Positions 25,322-35,720 of a DNA stretch of 64,000 bases are shown here, in pieces (position 1 is the stretch's first letter; every line of letters starts with the position of its first letter). Below the pieces are notes generated by a model, which saw nothing but the letters and a program-made list of their open reading frames with translations, did not search any database and was not told the origin of the DNA. Origin of the DNA: Tritrichomonas musculus (Eukaryota; Parabasalia; Tritrichomonadida; Tritrichomonadidae); the NCBI GenBank assembly GCA_039105265.1, contig JAPFFF010000001.1:2914001-2978000 (forward strand), read 5' to 3'. A program made the position numbers and the translations under genes.

Positions 25322-25640
25322 AAAGGACGTTTAGTGAGAGGACGTTTAATAAATACTCTCATACTAGGTTTTAAGTAAACCACACAATTAACAACTTTTT
25401 CTATAGCTTTTTTTTTGATGTTAACGATACGGGACCTCCTTCCTAGCAGAGCGTTGAGAGGAATCCTGAGAGCAGCCCAGTGGAAGATCATTAATGGGAG
25501 TGGGGGATCATACCTGACATAGTGGGGCTGGGGTCACGGATGGGAAATATTTGACGCGGTTTTTGAACGAAGTGCAAAAATCGTGGCAAATATATAACTA
25601 CTTTTTAGATATTGATAAAGTACTATCTTAATTCAATATT
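25322..25640. other. Probable right terminal region of the Polinton
   Basis: No gene. A direct repeat (AGGACGTTTA, twice near 25325-25348) is followed by a stretch that is clearly G+C-richer than anything around it (about 25430-25580). Composition then returns to host level near 25600. This is where a terminal inverted repeat is expected; the partner lies outside the window. Confidence 0.5.
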
Positions 25641-26238
25641 TGAATTATTTTATAATGGCTTTTTGAATGTCTCGATAAATAACTTTTTAAAAATTGTTTA
25701 AAAATAAAAAGACGTTATTTGACTTTTTGAGTTAGAGTATCTTTAATCAAAAATTAGAATTATTTATAATAGATAATAAATCATTCATTATTCAAGGAAT
25801 AAATGAAAAGAACAAAATGTGATGAATAATTATTTATGAATAAACCAATACAATTGAAGATAAAAACAAATTTTCAACGATCATTAAAAGTAAAGTTTTT
25901 TAAACATTAAACACTTTAATTCATTTCATATTTGATGAAATAATTTTGAAAGAAAACCATGGCCACAAAAATGCAGGCAAGAATGTTTGATTTTAAATAA
26001 AAAAATTATGCTGGCAGCTGATTAAGTTCTGCATTATTTTAAAAAACTCATAAAAATTTCTAATATGCTCAAGAAAAAAAATATAAAATCATAAAAGAAT
26101 TTATATCTGATGATATTAACTATCTCCAAATTGTTCAGAAGTTCAATCAATTATGCTTAATAAGTATATCTGGTTGAAGAACCTAAGTCTCTCATCCAAG
26201 GAAAAGATCTAAAGATTGAACTTATAGAATATTTTTTG
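25640..26238. other. Non-coding host DNA
   Basis: A+T-rich, with stops in all frames. Nothing recognised. Confidence 0.5.
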
Positions 26239-26249
26239 ATTTTCAATAT

Positions 26250-26398
26250 AGCCCTTCGGCGGTTTTGTAAAATACGGCTATTTGGTCGTTCATTGAATAG
26301 TTTATTTTACAAAATTTCTACGGCACACGGCAAAAGTGCAACTTTTTGAATACTTTACATAAAAAAATCTTCAATTACGGCATACGGCCGAAAGGGAT
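26250..26398. mobile_element. Mutator-type MITE, 149 bp
   Basis: Starts AGCCCTTCGGCGG and ends CGGCCGAAAGGGAT, imperfect terminal inverted repeats of about 11 bases. It is flanked by an exact 11-base direct repeat, ATTTTCAATAT (26239-26249 and 26399-26409). Inside are several CGGC-rich motifs unlike the host background. Terminal repeats plus a 9-11-base target duplication are typical of Mutator-like elements, which are known in trichomonads. Confidence 0.75.
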
Positions 26399-26573
26399 AT
26401 TTTCAATATTAAAAATTTCTTAATGCTTGTTTTTTTTTTGACTCACAAAAAAGTACAACTTTTTATAATAAAATTTCAATTGATGGTAATTTAAATGGAC
26501 TTTTCATCACCTGCAACTATCCTACTCCAAACTGAAATAGCGAATAATGGAACAGAGAAAAAGAAAGCTCATG

Positions 26574-26708
26574 GGGAAAAAAGCGCTATTTTCGCCTCTT
26601 GAAGACCATCAACTTGTAGAATTAGAAAAAATATATGGAAGTGAGGTGCAATATGTTTGGGACTCGTGGTATAAGGTCAATATTGACCTTAACCTCCGGG
26701 GTCAATAA
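26574..26708 (+). pseudogene. Possible Myb/SANT-like fragment
   Basis: An open stretch without ATG reading EKALFSPLEDHQLVELEKIY then GSEVQYVWDSWYK. FSPxEDxxLxxLxxxYG resembles the first helix of a Myb repeat. It is too short to be certain. A perfect palindrome GGTCAATATTGACC lies inside it. Confidence 0.25.
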
Positions 26709-26966
26709 GTACTGGGAGCGATAAGTGTTCCCCAAAAAAAAAGCAAGAAATTTATTTTTCATTAGTGTTGATCGAATGGTATTCAATATCATTCAATAGT
26801 ACTTTTATAAACTAATATAAGGGGTGATTTGCGTGATTGAGGCCAGGGTTTCGAATCTCCTATCGTCCATTTTATAAGAAAATTGAATGCGAATAAACAA
26901 ACTTTTTCAATTATATAACAAAAAGTGAAAATAAAATTTACTTTTTTGATAGTTGTTCAGAAGATT

Positions 26967-29900
26967 ATGAGCAGCCAAGAATTTATACGCGTTTCAAAAA
27001 GTGGTGACCTTAATATAGTGCAGCAGCTTCTTTTAAACCATCCAAATGAAATCAATAGCAAAGATATTATCATATTAATTATTTTACGACATTTAACCGC
27101 AAATTTTATTTTATGACATTAAAATTTAGAATTTTTGATGAAATTTTATTAAAATAATTTAATAATACTCTTCTAATGTTAGCTGTCAAAGGATCTCACG
27201 TTGATATTGCTAGATTTTTATTATCACAGCCTAACATTGACGTAAATTGTATGGAAATTATCACATTGAATCATTTATTGCATTTAAAAATCAATGTATT
27301 TAATCAGATTTGAATGTTTTGCCATTTTAATGGAATTTCAATTTTTTTTTTATTTAATAAAACTCCATTAATTGTTGCTTCCGATAATGGAGAGACCGAA
27401 ATTGTCAGGCTTTTATTAGAAATGCCTGGTATAAATGTGAATCACAAAGATATCTTCAATTAAAAACTTTTTATTGCATTTTAAAATTAAAAATTTTATG
27501 ATATTTTTAAAATTATAGAAATTTTTATAACGAATCGGCACTGTCATGCGCAGTCTATGGTGATAATGTGGAAATTGTTCAGCTTTTATTAGCCAATTCA
27601 AATATTGATGTCAATATCACAGACATTTTGAATACAAAATAATTATTGATGTTCAAAATTAACTTTTTGAATAACATTTGAAATTTCTATTGTTTTATAA
27701 TATTTCACTTTGGTGTATGTAATAATACTCCGTTACTGATAGCTATAGATCAAAATTATCAAGATATTATAAATATTTTATTAGCAAGACCAGATATTGA
27801 AATTAATTGCAAAAACATTAAAAAAAAAATTTTTTTTTGAATAAAATTTGAAGTTGACTGTTTGAATGACATTGAAAATTTTTGAATATTTTATGGAATT
27901 TTTTTGTATATTTTAATTTTACTCCATTAATAATGGCTTTTGAAGAAGGTCAAATTGAAATTGCTCATCAGCTATTATCTATGCCAAATATAGATATCAA
28001 CTGTAAAGATATTTTGAAATGCAATTTTTTTAATGAAATTTTTTTTAATGTATATTTTTGAAATTTAATTTTGAATTTTTAATAATAAAAACTTGTTGAT
28101 TTATGCTGCAAAATCTGGTGATACAGAATCTTTTCAACTTCTATTGCCTAAATTAAGTAACGAAATCAATAGCAAAAGCATTTAAGTGTAATTTTATTTT
28201 ATGATATTCAAAGCCCATTTTTTTGATGATGTTTAAAACAATTTTATTTTTTTTGATGGAGTTGATTGTTGTAATTTTATTGGACACCATTGATGTATGC
28301 TGTTTCAGGAGGTCATATTGATATTGTAAAAATTTTATTATCGCAGCCAAATATCGAAATTGATACAAAAAATATTCAAAAAACAATTTATTGAATGACA
28401 TTTAAAATAAGATTTTTTTTAAATAAAATTTTATATTTAGAGTCATTCATGAAATTTAATTTGAAATGTTTGATGAAAATCCATTAGTACTGGCTATTAA
28501 AGAAGGCCACTCGGAAATTGTTCAACTTTTATTATCTCAGCCTGGCATCGATTATAATTATATAGAAATTTAGAAACAAATATTTTTTATAATATTTTAA
28601 ATTTTCAGTTTTTTATGGCATTTTTTTTGCAATGTTTAATAATACATTGTTGACTTTGGCTGCAAGCGAAGGTTGCATAGAAGCTGTTAGACTTTTAATA
28701 TCGAAACCTGGCGTTGATATAAATCATAAAGATATTTAAAAAAAAAAATTTGTTTTTCTCATGCAATTCAAAAAAAATTAAAGTAATGACATTTCAAACA
28801 AAATAATAATTTATAATATTTGGTATTATTTTTTTTAATTCAACTCCAATATTGCTGGCTATAAAAGGAGGATATGCTGAAATATTCAAGCTTCTGTTAT
28901 CACAGCCAAATATTGAATTGAACTATGAAAATATTTGAAAATTTTATTTTTTATGCAATTTAAGTTTTAAAATTTTTAATGCTGAAATGATATTTAGCGC
29001 AATAATTGGAGGTTGTGTAGAAATTTTTCAAATTTTGTTATCAAAAACAAATTTCGATATAAATACTGTCTACATTTCAAAGGAAAAATTATTAATGAAA
29101 TTCAAAAAAGAATTTTAATTTTGTTTTATTAGATTTTATTTAACAATACGCCATTATCATTTGCTTGTATGCATAGACGTGAAGAAATTGTTAAATTTTT
29201 ATTATCAATGCCAAATATCGATGTAAATGTTAAAACTATTTCAAAAGCTATATTATTTTAATGACATTTTAAACAAATTTTTTTAATTATGAGATTTTGA
29301 ATTTGAAAGGATTTATGGCATTTATTTCATGCATTTAATAATACTCCTTTGATGACCGCTGTTTCTGAACATGGAAGCAATTTACGTACAAATATATCAG
29401 TTTGTAATAGTCTTATTGAAGTAATCCAAATTTTATTATCAAGTCCAAAAGTAGATGTCAACTGTATGAATATTTTTACAAAATTTTACAAAATTTCAAA
29501 AAAAATTTTCTTTTTGATGACATTAATGAATTTGATTTATTTATAAAATTTTTTTTTATCAAATATTTAATAAAACTCCATTATTGCGTGCAATAGAAGA
29601 TGATAATATAGAAGTTGCTAAACTTTTGGTATCTCATCCAAGCATTGATATCAATTATAAAGATATTTCTTTGCAAAAAAAAAATTTATGAAATTTAAAG
29701 AAAAAAATTATTTAATAACGTTTTTTATATTATTTAGATTTTATGAAATTTCTTTTGTATGAATCCAATAAAACTCCTTTACATCATGCTGCTAGTGCAT
29801 TAAACGGACCAGAAGATATTGTCCTGGTTTTATTAACTCATCCTAAAATTGATATCAATATCCAAGACATTTTAAACCAAAAAATAATTCATGAAGTCTT

Positions 29901-31559
29901 CAAAAAAAAATTTTTTTTCATCAAGTTTGAATATTAAATCATTTATAAAATTTTGTGTAAATTATTTAATTATTCACCATTAATGATTGCATCATATAAA
30001 GGTCATATGGATATTGTTCAAGTTTTACTATCCCAGCCTAATATTGAAATTAATTTGAAGAGCATTTTAAATAGAAAAAAATTTTTATAATATTTAAAAA
30101 AAATTTTTTTTTAATAAAATTGAAAAAGATGAAAATATTTTATGGTATTTATGTTCTAAATATTAAATAAAACTGTTTTGATGTGTGCTGCTTCATGGGG
30201 TAGATTAGAAATTGTCAAACTTTTATTATCTCAACCAAACATTGAAACCGACAATAGAACCATTTGAACATTAAATAAGTATTCATAACATTTAAAATAA
30301 CTCTTTTTTATGATATTTTATAAATGAAATTTTCATGGAATTTCATTTAAAAAAAATAATAATAATTTGCTGATGGAATCTATCAGAACCAATATTGATG
30401 TTGTTGAATTTTTATTATTAGAATCGTCATTGAAGTTTGATATTAATGAAAAGAATGTTTTGATTGAAATATCATTTAATAACATTCAAAACAAATTTAT
30501 TTTTTTAAATGAAATTTGTCTTTTTTTATAATTTAATGGAATTGAAATTTAAAAATTTAATGATACGGCTTTATCAGAAGCTACATCATTTTATGATGAG
30601 GAAATTGCTTTATTTTTGTTATCACAACCAAATATTGAAATCAATTGTAAAAACATTTCAACATTTCATTTTGTTTACAACATTTTAAAATCAACTTTTT
30701 TTAATGAAATTCGAAAAATGAATTTTTTTTAATGGAATTGAGATTTATATTTAATGTAACTCCTTTAATGAATGCTGCATCAAGTGATTCTCAAGAAGTT
30801 GTTAAATGTTTATTAAAACAACCGAATATTGAAATAAATAGTAAAGACATTTGATTCGTTCATTTCAATAACATTTATATTTTGTTTATCTAATGACATT
30901 TTATTTTTCTATTTATTTTTGATGTTTCTATTTAATTATTTCATTGGACAGCCTTGATGTATGGTGTTGACAAACATAGAACAAAAATTGTTCAAATTTT
31001 ACTATCAGATCCAAATATTGAAATCAATTGCAAAGACATTTTTAAAACAAAATGATTTTTAAAATTTAAAAATTTAGTTTTTTTGAATAGAATTTCATTT
31101 ATTTTTTTCTTACGGTGTTACTCAAATAGATATTTCATTGGACTCCGTTAATTTTGGCTTCATACAAAGGATATAAAAGAATTGTTCAACTTTTGTTATC
31201 ACATCCAAGCATTGATATCAATAATAAAGACATATGATTTCAGCAATTTTTATGACATTTCAAAATTTGCTTTTTTATACGATTTTAAATTTTTTGTTTT
31301 TTTAATGGAATTTAAAAAAATGAAACGATTTTATAAGTCAGCCATTGATTATGCAAAAGAAAAATATCATCAGGAAGTCGTTGAATTTTTATTAAAAGGG
31401 AAGACTGAAGGAAAGCAACTAACAATCACTGGTGATACAGAAAGTGAATCCGAAAATGAAAGTGAAAGTGATAGTGAATCCGATGATAGCTCACAAAAAA
31501 GTGAGAGTGAACCAAAGAATGGTGATGATGACAGCAAAAGTGATTCTGAAAGTGATTGA
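26967..31559 (+). CDS. Ankyrin gene made of 24 modules separated by spacers
   Basis: Ankyrin repeats mediate protein binding. The gene opens with ATG at 26967 (MSSQEFIRVSKSGDLNIVQQ). Then 22 modules follow, each a full ankyrin repeat of about 33 codons (consensus NKTPLM.AA..G...IV.LLL then SQPNIDINCKDI). A last module leads into an acidic Ser/Glu/Asp tail ending at 31559. Examples are 27161-27259, 27356-27454, 27529-27627, 27721-27819 and 27915-28013, each exactly 99 bases. The module near 29340-29460 is longer by about 15 codons. All modules are free of stops and frameshifts. The roughly 70-130-base stretches between them are full of stops, so the coding parts can only be joined by removing the spacers. 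The spacers have no GT-AG ends. No continuous frame exists, so this is one gene only by inference. Confidence 0.7.
27074..31330. repeat. About 23 homologous A+T-rich spacers between ankyrin modules
   Basis: Each spacer begins just after the GA(T/C)ATT that ends a module and finishes at (T)ATTTAAT, which opens the next. Two blocks recur: TGACATT(T/C)AAAA in the first half and TTTATGGAATTT near the end. The spacers therefore descend from one ancestor and were amplified together with the modules (unit about 170-230 bases). ATTT-like sequence lies at both ends of most spacers. The trichomonad intron signals (GTATGT, ACTAACACACAG) are absent. Confidence 0.7.
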
Positions 31560-32064
31560 AATGATTAGAAGCAAAGGAAAAGAATTCATCAAGATTTCCA
31601 ATAAACAAAAACTTAGATTTATTATGTTTTTATATATTCTTAATAAATTTTTATTTTCTATTATTGAGTTAAAGGAAATGTATCTGGCTTATATTATAAA
31701 TAAAGTCTGATCAAAAAGGCGTATGGCTAGTTTTTCAATATATCAAAGTCAAATTTGAAGAAATTTAAAGCCAATTTGTCCTAATAATCTGATTTTTTTT
31801 TCTGAGAAGCTCTGAAAAATTTGAATGATGTACTAAGAATTATATCGATATAATAAAAGAAGACTGCAATAAATAAATTAAATAAATTATTAATTGATTA
31901 TATCTCTAAGATATCTCAAAATTGATTATATTTTCATAAAGCAAAACCTATTGGTATTAAAAATAGAGTGAATGTCATTCATATGATATAATTGATAATA
32001 TGTTTTATATAAATGTAATTAAAATAAATATAAAAAAAATGATAATTTAATTGAGCTTCTGAGA
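31560..32064. other. Non-coding DNA between convergent genes
   Basis: A+T-rich 3' flanks of the ankyrin gene and the LRR gene. Nothing else seen. Confidence 0.5.
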
Positions 32065-34056
32065 TCAAAGTTGTATAACATTGGTATTTGGATCAATGTC
32101 AAGATACTTCAAATCCAATGATGACGAAACAAACAATTCTTTCATTGCAGTGCATCCTTTAAAAGCAGACATTCCAATTGAATCAACCGAGTCAGGAATT
32201 GATATTTTTTCCAAAGCTGAACATCCGTCAAAAGCGCTCCATCCGATTGTCTTCAAAGAAGAAGGGATGACGAAAGACACAAGAGCTAATGAAGAGCAGG
32301 CTCCAAAGCAATGTCTTCCTAAAGAAACAACCGATTTTGGTATCACAATTTTAACTAGAGAAGAGCACTCATTGAATGCATAATCTCCAATTTCAGTTAC
32401 AGAAGGAGGAAATGTTATTTCCTTCAATGAGCAGCAATGACAAAAAGTTTCCAACTTAATTGAAATGATGCAATCAGGAATAGAAACATCAATTAAAGAC
32501 GAGCAATTTTTGAAAGCATGAGGCTCGATCGATTTAATAGATGAAGGAATGACCAACTTTTTCAATGACGAGCATCCACATAAAAATGATTCTTCAATCT
32601 CGCCCATGTCAGATGGTATTGTTATTTCAGCAAGAGATGAGCAATTAATGAAAGCATATCGTCCCATTTTTTTAACATTTGAAGGAATTTTTATCGTTGC
32701 TAGTGATGTGCACTCACTGAAAGTATAATCGCCAATGACATGGACCGATGAAGGCAAGATCATTTGCTTCAATGAAGAGCAGCCACTAAAAGCGTATCTA
32801 TCAATAACATGAACTGATTTTGGAATCGAAACTTCAACCAATGATTTGCATCCACTAAATGTATTATCTTCAATTTCATTTAATGAAGATGGAATTGAAA
32901 TGTCACGCAAAGATGTGCACTCATTAAAAGCGTGAGATCCAATTTTGCTGACAAATGAAGGAAGCAAAATTTCCTCCAATAAACTGCAGCAGTTGAAAGC
33001 ATTCATGCCAATTGATGTAACTGAATGAGGTATTGTAACTTGAGTCAATTTCCTGCACTCGTTAAAGCATCCTTCTCCGATTGAAGTAACGGTTGAAGGG
33101 ATTGAAATTTCAGTCAATGATGAGCATTCAGCAAATGAATAATCATTGATTATTGGAGCAGATTGCAAGAGTGTTACTTTTGCAAGTGATGAACATCCAC
33201 GGAAAATGCATGTGCCAACTTCTTCCACTGATTCTGGTATCGTTATTTCAGCCAATGAAGTGCAATCTCGAAATGCATTTGATCCGATTGATGTGACTGA
33301 AGTTGGAATGTTTATTTCCTTTAATGATGAACAACCATGAAAAGCAGATGATCCAATAGATAACGATTCATGATGAACATGCATTATTTTAGACAAATTC
33401 GTGCAGAATTGGTTCCATTTGGGCGATTTTATCGAGCATTCAATTGTCACTTCACTCAATGATGAACAGCCAGAGAAAACAAAGTCGCCAATTGATTGTA
33501 CAGATGAAGGAATTGTCAATTTGGTAAGTGATATGCATTGAGCAAAAGCTGAATTTCCAATTGTAATAATTGACGATGGTATCTCTATTTCTGATAACGT
33601 TTTGCACCCTGAAAAAGTGGAATTGCCGATGAGGTGAACTGAAGTCGGAATTTTGATTTTTGTTAACGATGTGCATTTGAAAAATGTTGAATCATTAAGC
33701 GTTGTTATTGTTGTTGGTAGTAAAATTTCATGTAATAACGAACACCCTGAAAAAGTGGATTGGCCTATCGTTTTAACGGATGGAGGAATAATGATATGTT
33801 TTAGTGATTTGCAGCCTGAAAATGAATTGTTTCCAATTGTTGTGATTGATGATGAAATTGATACTTCTTTTAGTGATGAACAATTGGCAAAAAAGTTGTC
33901 TCCAATTTCAGTTATTGTCGATGGGATTGAGATTTCTGTCAATTTCTTGCAATCTCGAAAAGAACTGGAATCAATTTTAATATCTGGATTAGATAATAAA
34001 AGATAAACAATATCAACATTGTTTTGTTCTGCAGCTAAGTGTAATGCTGAGATATT
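32065..34056 (-). CDS. Ankyrin-BspA-type LRR protein, downstream part
   Basis: BspA-type (LRR_5) proteins are a very large trichomonad family, mostly linked to surface or host interaction. The part starts with one ankyrin repeat at 34056 (NISALHLAAEQNNVDIVYLL, SNPDIKID) and passes without a break into about 26 leucine-rich repeats of 23 residues. A typical unit is IPSSVxxIGxxAFxxCSSLxEI. The end is LDIDPNTNVIQL, with no membrane span. The frame is open across the ankyrin-LRR junction. Upstream lies a spacer of about 110 bases and then the DUF3447 part at 34165-35313. I infer one gene with the spacer removed, giving a cytoplasmic DUF3447-ankyrin-LRR protein. Alternatively this half has its own start. 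Confidence 0.8.
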   Translation of the reverse strand, partial: NISALHLAAEQNNVDIVYLLLSNPDIKIDSSSFRDCKKLTEISIPSTITEIGDNFFANCSSLKEVSISSSITTIGNNSFSGCKSLKHIIIPPSVKTIGQSTFSGCSLLHEILLPTTITTLNDSTFFKCTSLTKIKIPTSVHLIGNSTFSGCKTLSEIEIPSSIITIGNSAFAQCISLTKLTIPSSVQSIGDFVFSGCSSLSEVTIECSIKSPKWNQFCTNLSKIMHVHHESLSIGSSAFHGCSSLKEINIPTSVTSIGSNAFRDCTSLAEITIPESVEEVGTCIFRGCSSLAKVTLLQSAPIINDYSFAECSSLTEISIPSTVTSIGEGCFNECRKLTQVTIPHSVTSIGMNAFNCCSLLEEILLPSFVSKIGSHAFNECTSLRDISIPSSLNEIEDNTFSGCKSLVEVSIPKSVHVIDRYAFSGCSSLKQMILPSSVHVIGDYTFSECTSLATIKIPSNVKKMGRYAFINCSSLAEITIPSDMGEIEESFLCGCSSLKKLVIPSSIKSIEPHAFKNCSSLIDVSIPDCIISIKLETFCHCCSLKEITFPPSVTEIGDYAFNECSSLVKIVIPKSVVSLGRHCFGACSSLALVSFVIPSSLKTIGWSAFDGCSALEKISIPDSVDSIGMSAFKGCTAMKELFVSSSLDLKYLDIDPNTNVIQL

Positions 34057-34180
34057 AAAGATAATAATAATAAAATTTCATGAAAAAAATTAATTCAAAA
34101 TTTGATAAGAAAAAATTTTTGATTTGAAATATCATTCAAAAAATTGAGAAGGAATTCTATGAATTTAAATTAGATTTAAA
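34057..34180 (-). other. Intron-like spacer inside the ankyrin-LRR gene
   Basis: Read on the reverse strand it contains TTGAATGATATTTCAAATC and TTTCATGAAATTTTATT, matching the two blocks of the spacers in the neighbouring ankyrin gene. It ends in TTTAATATCTCAGC at the next ankyrin repeat. There is no GT at the start or AG at the end. The exact left boundary is uncertain by a few codons. Confidence 0.6.
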
Positions 34181-35313
34181 ATTGGTTTTATCGTGGTGTT
34201 TATCATCGACTTTTCTGTTTTTATAAGAATATCAACAAGTGTTAAATAATCATATTTGCACAAATAGCAAAAAACGTATTTGTTATTGAAATTTTTCGGC
34301 ATGAATAAATAATTTTGATATTTGAAGCTATACGAAATGTAGTTATCATTAACATTATTATCATTAATTGATGATTCATCTTCTTTTTTCAAAAAGTTGA
34401 TCATAATATAATTTGCTATATCGTTATGGTGGCATTTTATAGACTCTATAAAGCATTTTTCATATGACATGTCAGGTGGATCAATTTTATTTTCTTCGAG
34501 AAGATGAATCAATTCAGTATCATGGCCATGAATAGCATAAAGCCATAATGATGGTGATAACACAACTTTATTTTCACTCAAATATTTAAAAATTTGAGCT
34601 GATTCGAAAAAAGCAGCATATTCAATTAATGATGGTTCTTGGTTCTTAATCAAAAACGAATTTGTTTCAAATATTGACAGTTTTATCTTGCTTGAAAGTG
34701 GTAAATTTGTTTCATTAACATAAGATATGAATTCGTCAATTGAATCATTACGAATTATTTGGCAAATCTTAGAATCGTTCTCTCCAATTTGACGATTTTC
34801 TTCAAATTTCTCGAAGAATTTTGGGTTTTCTTTTAAAAGTTTGTTTTCTATATTTTTTGTTTCTTCTTCAGTAATAAAATTTTTGATTTCTGGATAAAAG
34901 TAATAGAAAAAGTTTCTATCGGTTTCTTTTTTCGCAATTATTTGATCATAAATCGATTGATCAATTGTTAATATGTGATTTTTGCATAAGAAAAGAATAA
35001 TTAGTTTGTTGGGGTAAAAGATATTAAAGATTTCTAAATTGGAAAAGGTTTGCTTAATATTGTCTTTAATGTTGAAGAGAATTTTTTTAATTTTATTGAA
35101 AAATCCTGAATACCTATGATGATTGTTGAATATTATTAATATTAATTTAAGGAAAAGTTTTAATTCTTCTCGATTTTCCAAAATTTTTTGTTCTTCAACA
35201 ACTTGAACTAAATTTAGATAATTTGCTCCATCAGTATCATTATTGTTTTCAATAAATCGGCGAAAACTGTCATAATATTGCTTTTTTTGATTGATATATT
35301 GTTCAATTTCCAT
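34165..35313 (-). CDS. DUF3447-ankyrin protein, upstream part of the LRR gene
   Basis: ATG at 35311-35313. Residues 1-200 match the N-terminal domain of the trichomonad DUF3447 ankyrin family: MEIEQYINQKKQYYDSFRRF, helices, and FEENRQIGENDSKICQIIRN. From about residue 205 ankyrin-like repeats follow (SLIEYAAFFESAQIFKYLSE, LYAIHGHDTELIHLLEENKI). The last ankyrin segment, YDYLTLVDILIKTEK, runs into the spacer and stops after about eight foreign codons. Continuation into the LRR half at 34056 is inferred. Confidence 0.75.
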   Translation of the reverse strand: MEIEQYINQKKQYYDSFRRFIENNNDTDGANYLNLVQVVEEQKILENREELKLFLKLILIIFNNHHRYSGFFNKIKKILFNIKDNIKQTFSNLEIFNIFYPNKLIILFLCKNHILTIDQSIYDQIIAKKETDRNFFYYFYPEIKNFITEEETKNIENKLLKENPKFFEKFEENRQIGENDSKICQIIRNDSIDEFISYVNETNLPLSSKIKLSIFETNSFLIKNQEPSLIEYAAFFESAQIFKYLSENKVVLSPSLWLYAIHGHDTELIHLLEENKIDPPDMSYEKCFIESIKCHHNDIANYIMINFLKKEDESSINDNNVNDNYISYSFKYQNYLFMPKNFNNKYVFCYLCKYDYLTLVDILIKTEKSMINTTIKPILNLI

Positions 35314-35720
35314 TCCAAAAAATAAAATATTATCGGTATAATTTTTTTGAAAAAGTTGTTTTTTACAAAAAAAAAATTATATTGCGCATGAAGTTGATAA
35401 AAGCAATTATTAATGTAAAATACATTATTGCGCAATTGTCTTCAATTTTTATTTTATTCAAAAAAAGTGAGATGCTATTGAAATTTGATTTAATTCAATT
35501 TTTTGAATTGTATATTTCAAATATTTAAATCATTTTATTTTGGTATTTTTCAATGATTTGGTTATAATTGCACATGAAATATATTTTATTCGTATTTATG
35601 AGTTAAAAAATAATATATGATTAAACTATTACAAAAAAAAAAAAAAAAAAAAAAAAGCAATAAAGTAAACTTAATACTGTTATGTAATACCCATGTTCAT
35701 CTTTTTCATCTTGATTTTTC
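35314..35720. other. Non-coding DNA with a poly(A) tract
   Basis: Upstream region of the DUF3447 gene; about 25 A near 35632-35656. Nothing else recognised. Confidence 0.5.

Larger units (their letters stand above)
1..25630. mobile_element. Polinton/Maverick element, right-hand part
   Basis: A large self-synthesizing DNA transposon of the Polinton family. The diagnostic pair is present: a protein-primed family B DNA polymerase and a retroviral-type DDE integrase, together with an SF3 helicase, a KilA-N protein and many small virion-like or accessory genes on both strands. The left end lies outside the window, so the terminal inverted repeat and target duplication could not be checked. The right end is placed between about 25.56 and 25.63 kb, where a G+C-richer stretch gives way to host-like A+T-rich DNA. 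The replication and integration genes are open throughout, so the copy looks fairly young; about two or three breaks seem present in the part seen. Capsid, packaging ATPase and protease genes were not recognised here. Confidence 0.93.

Noticed and set aside
27074-31330. Ankyrin spacers as ordinary GT-AG trichomonad introns
   Set aside because: No GTATGT-like start and no ACTAAC...CAG end was found in any of them.
26900-31560. Regular repeat-spacer pattern as a CRISPR array
   Set aside because: The repeated parts encode ankyrin repeats of 99 bases in a eukaryotic setting, and the spacers are related to each other.
31426-31608. His/Phe-rich reverse frame at the ankyrin gene end
   Set aside because: Antisense of the acidic Ser/Glu tail.
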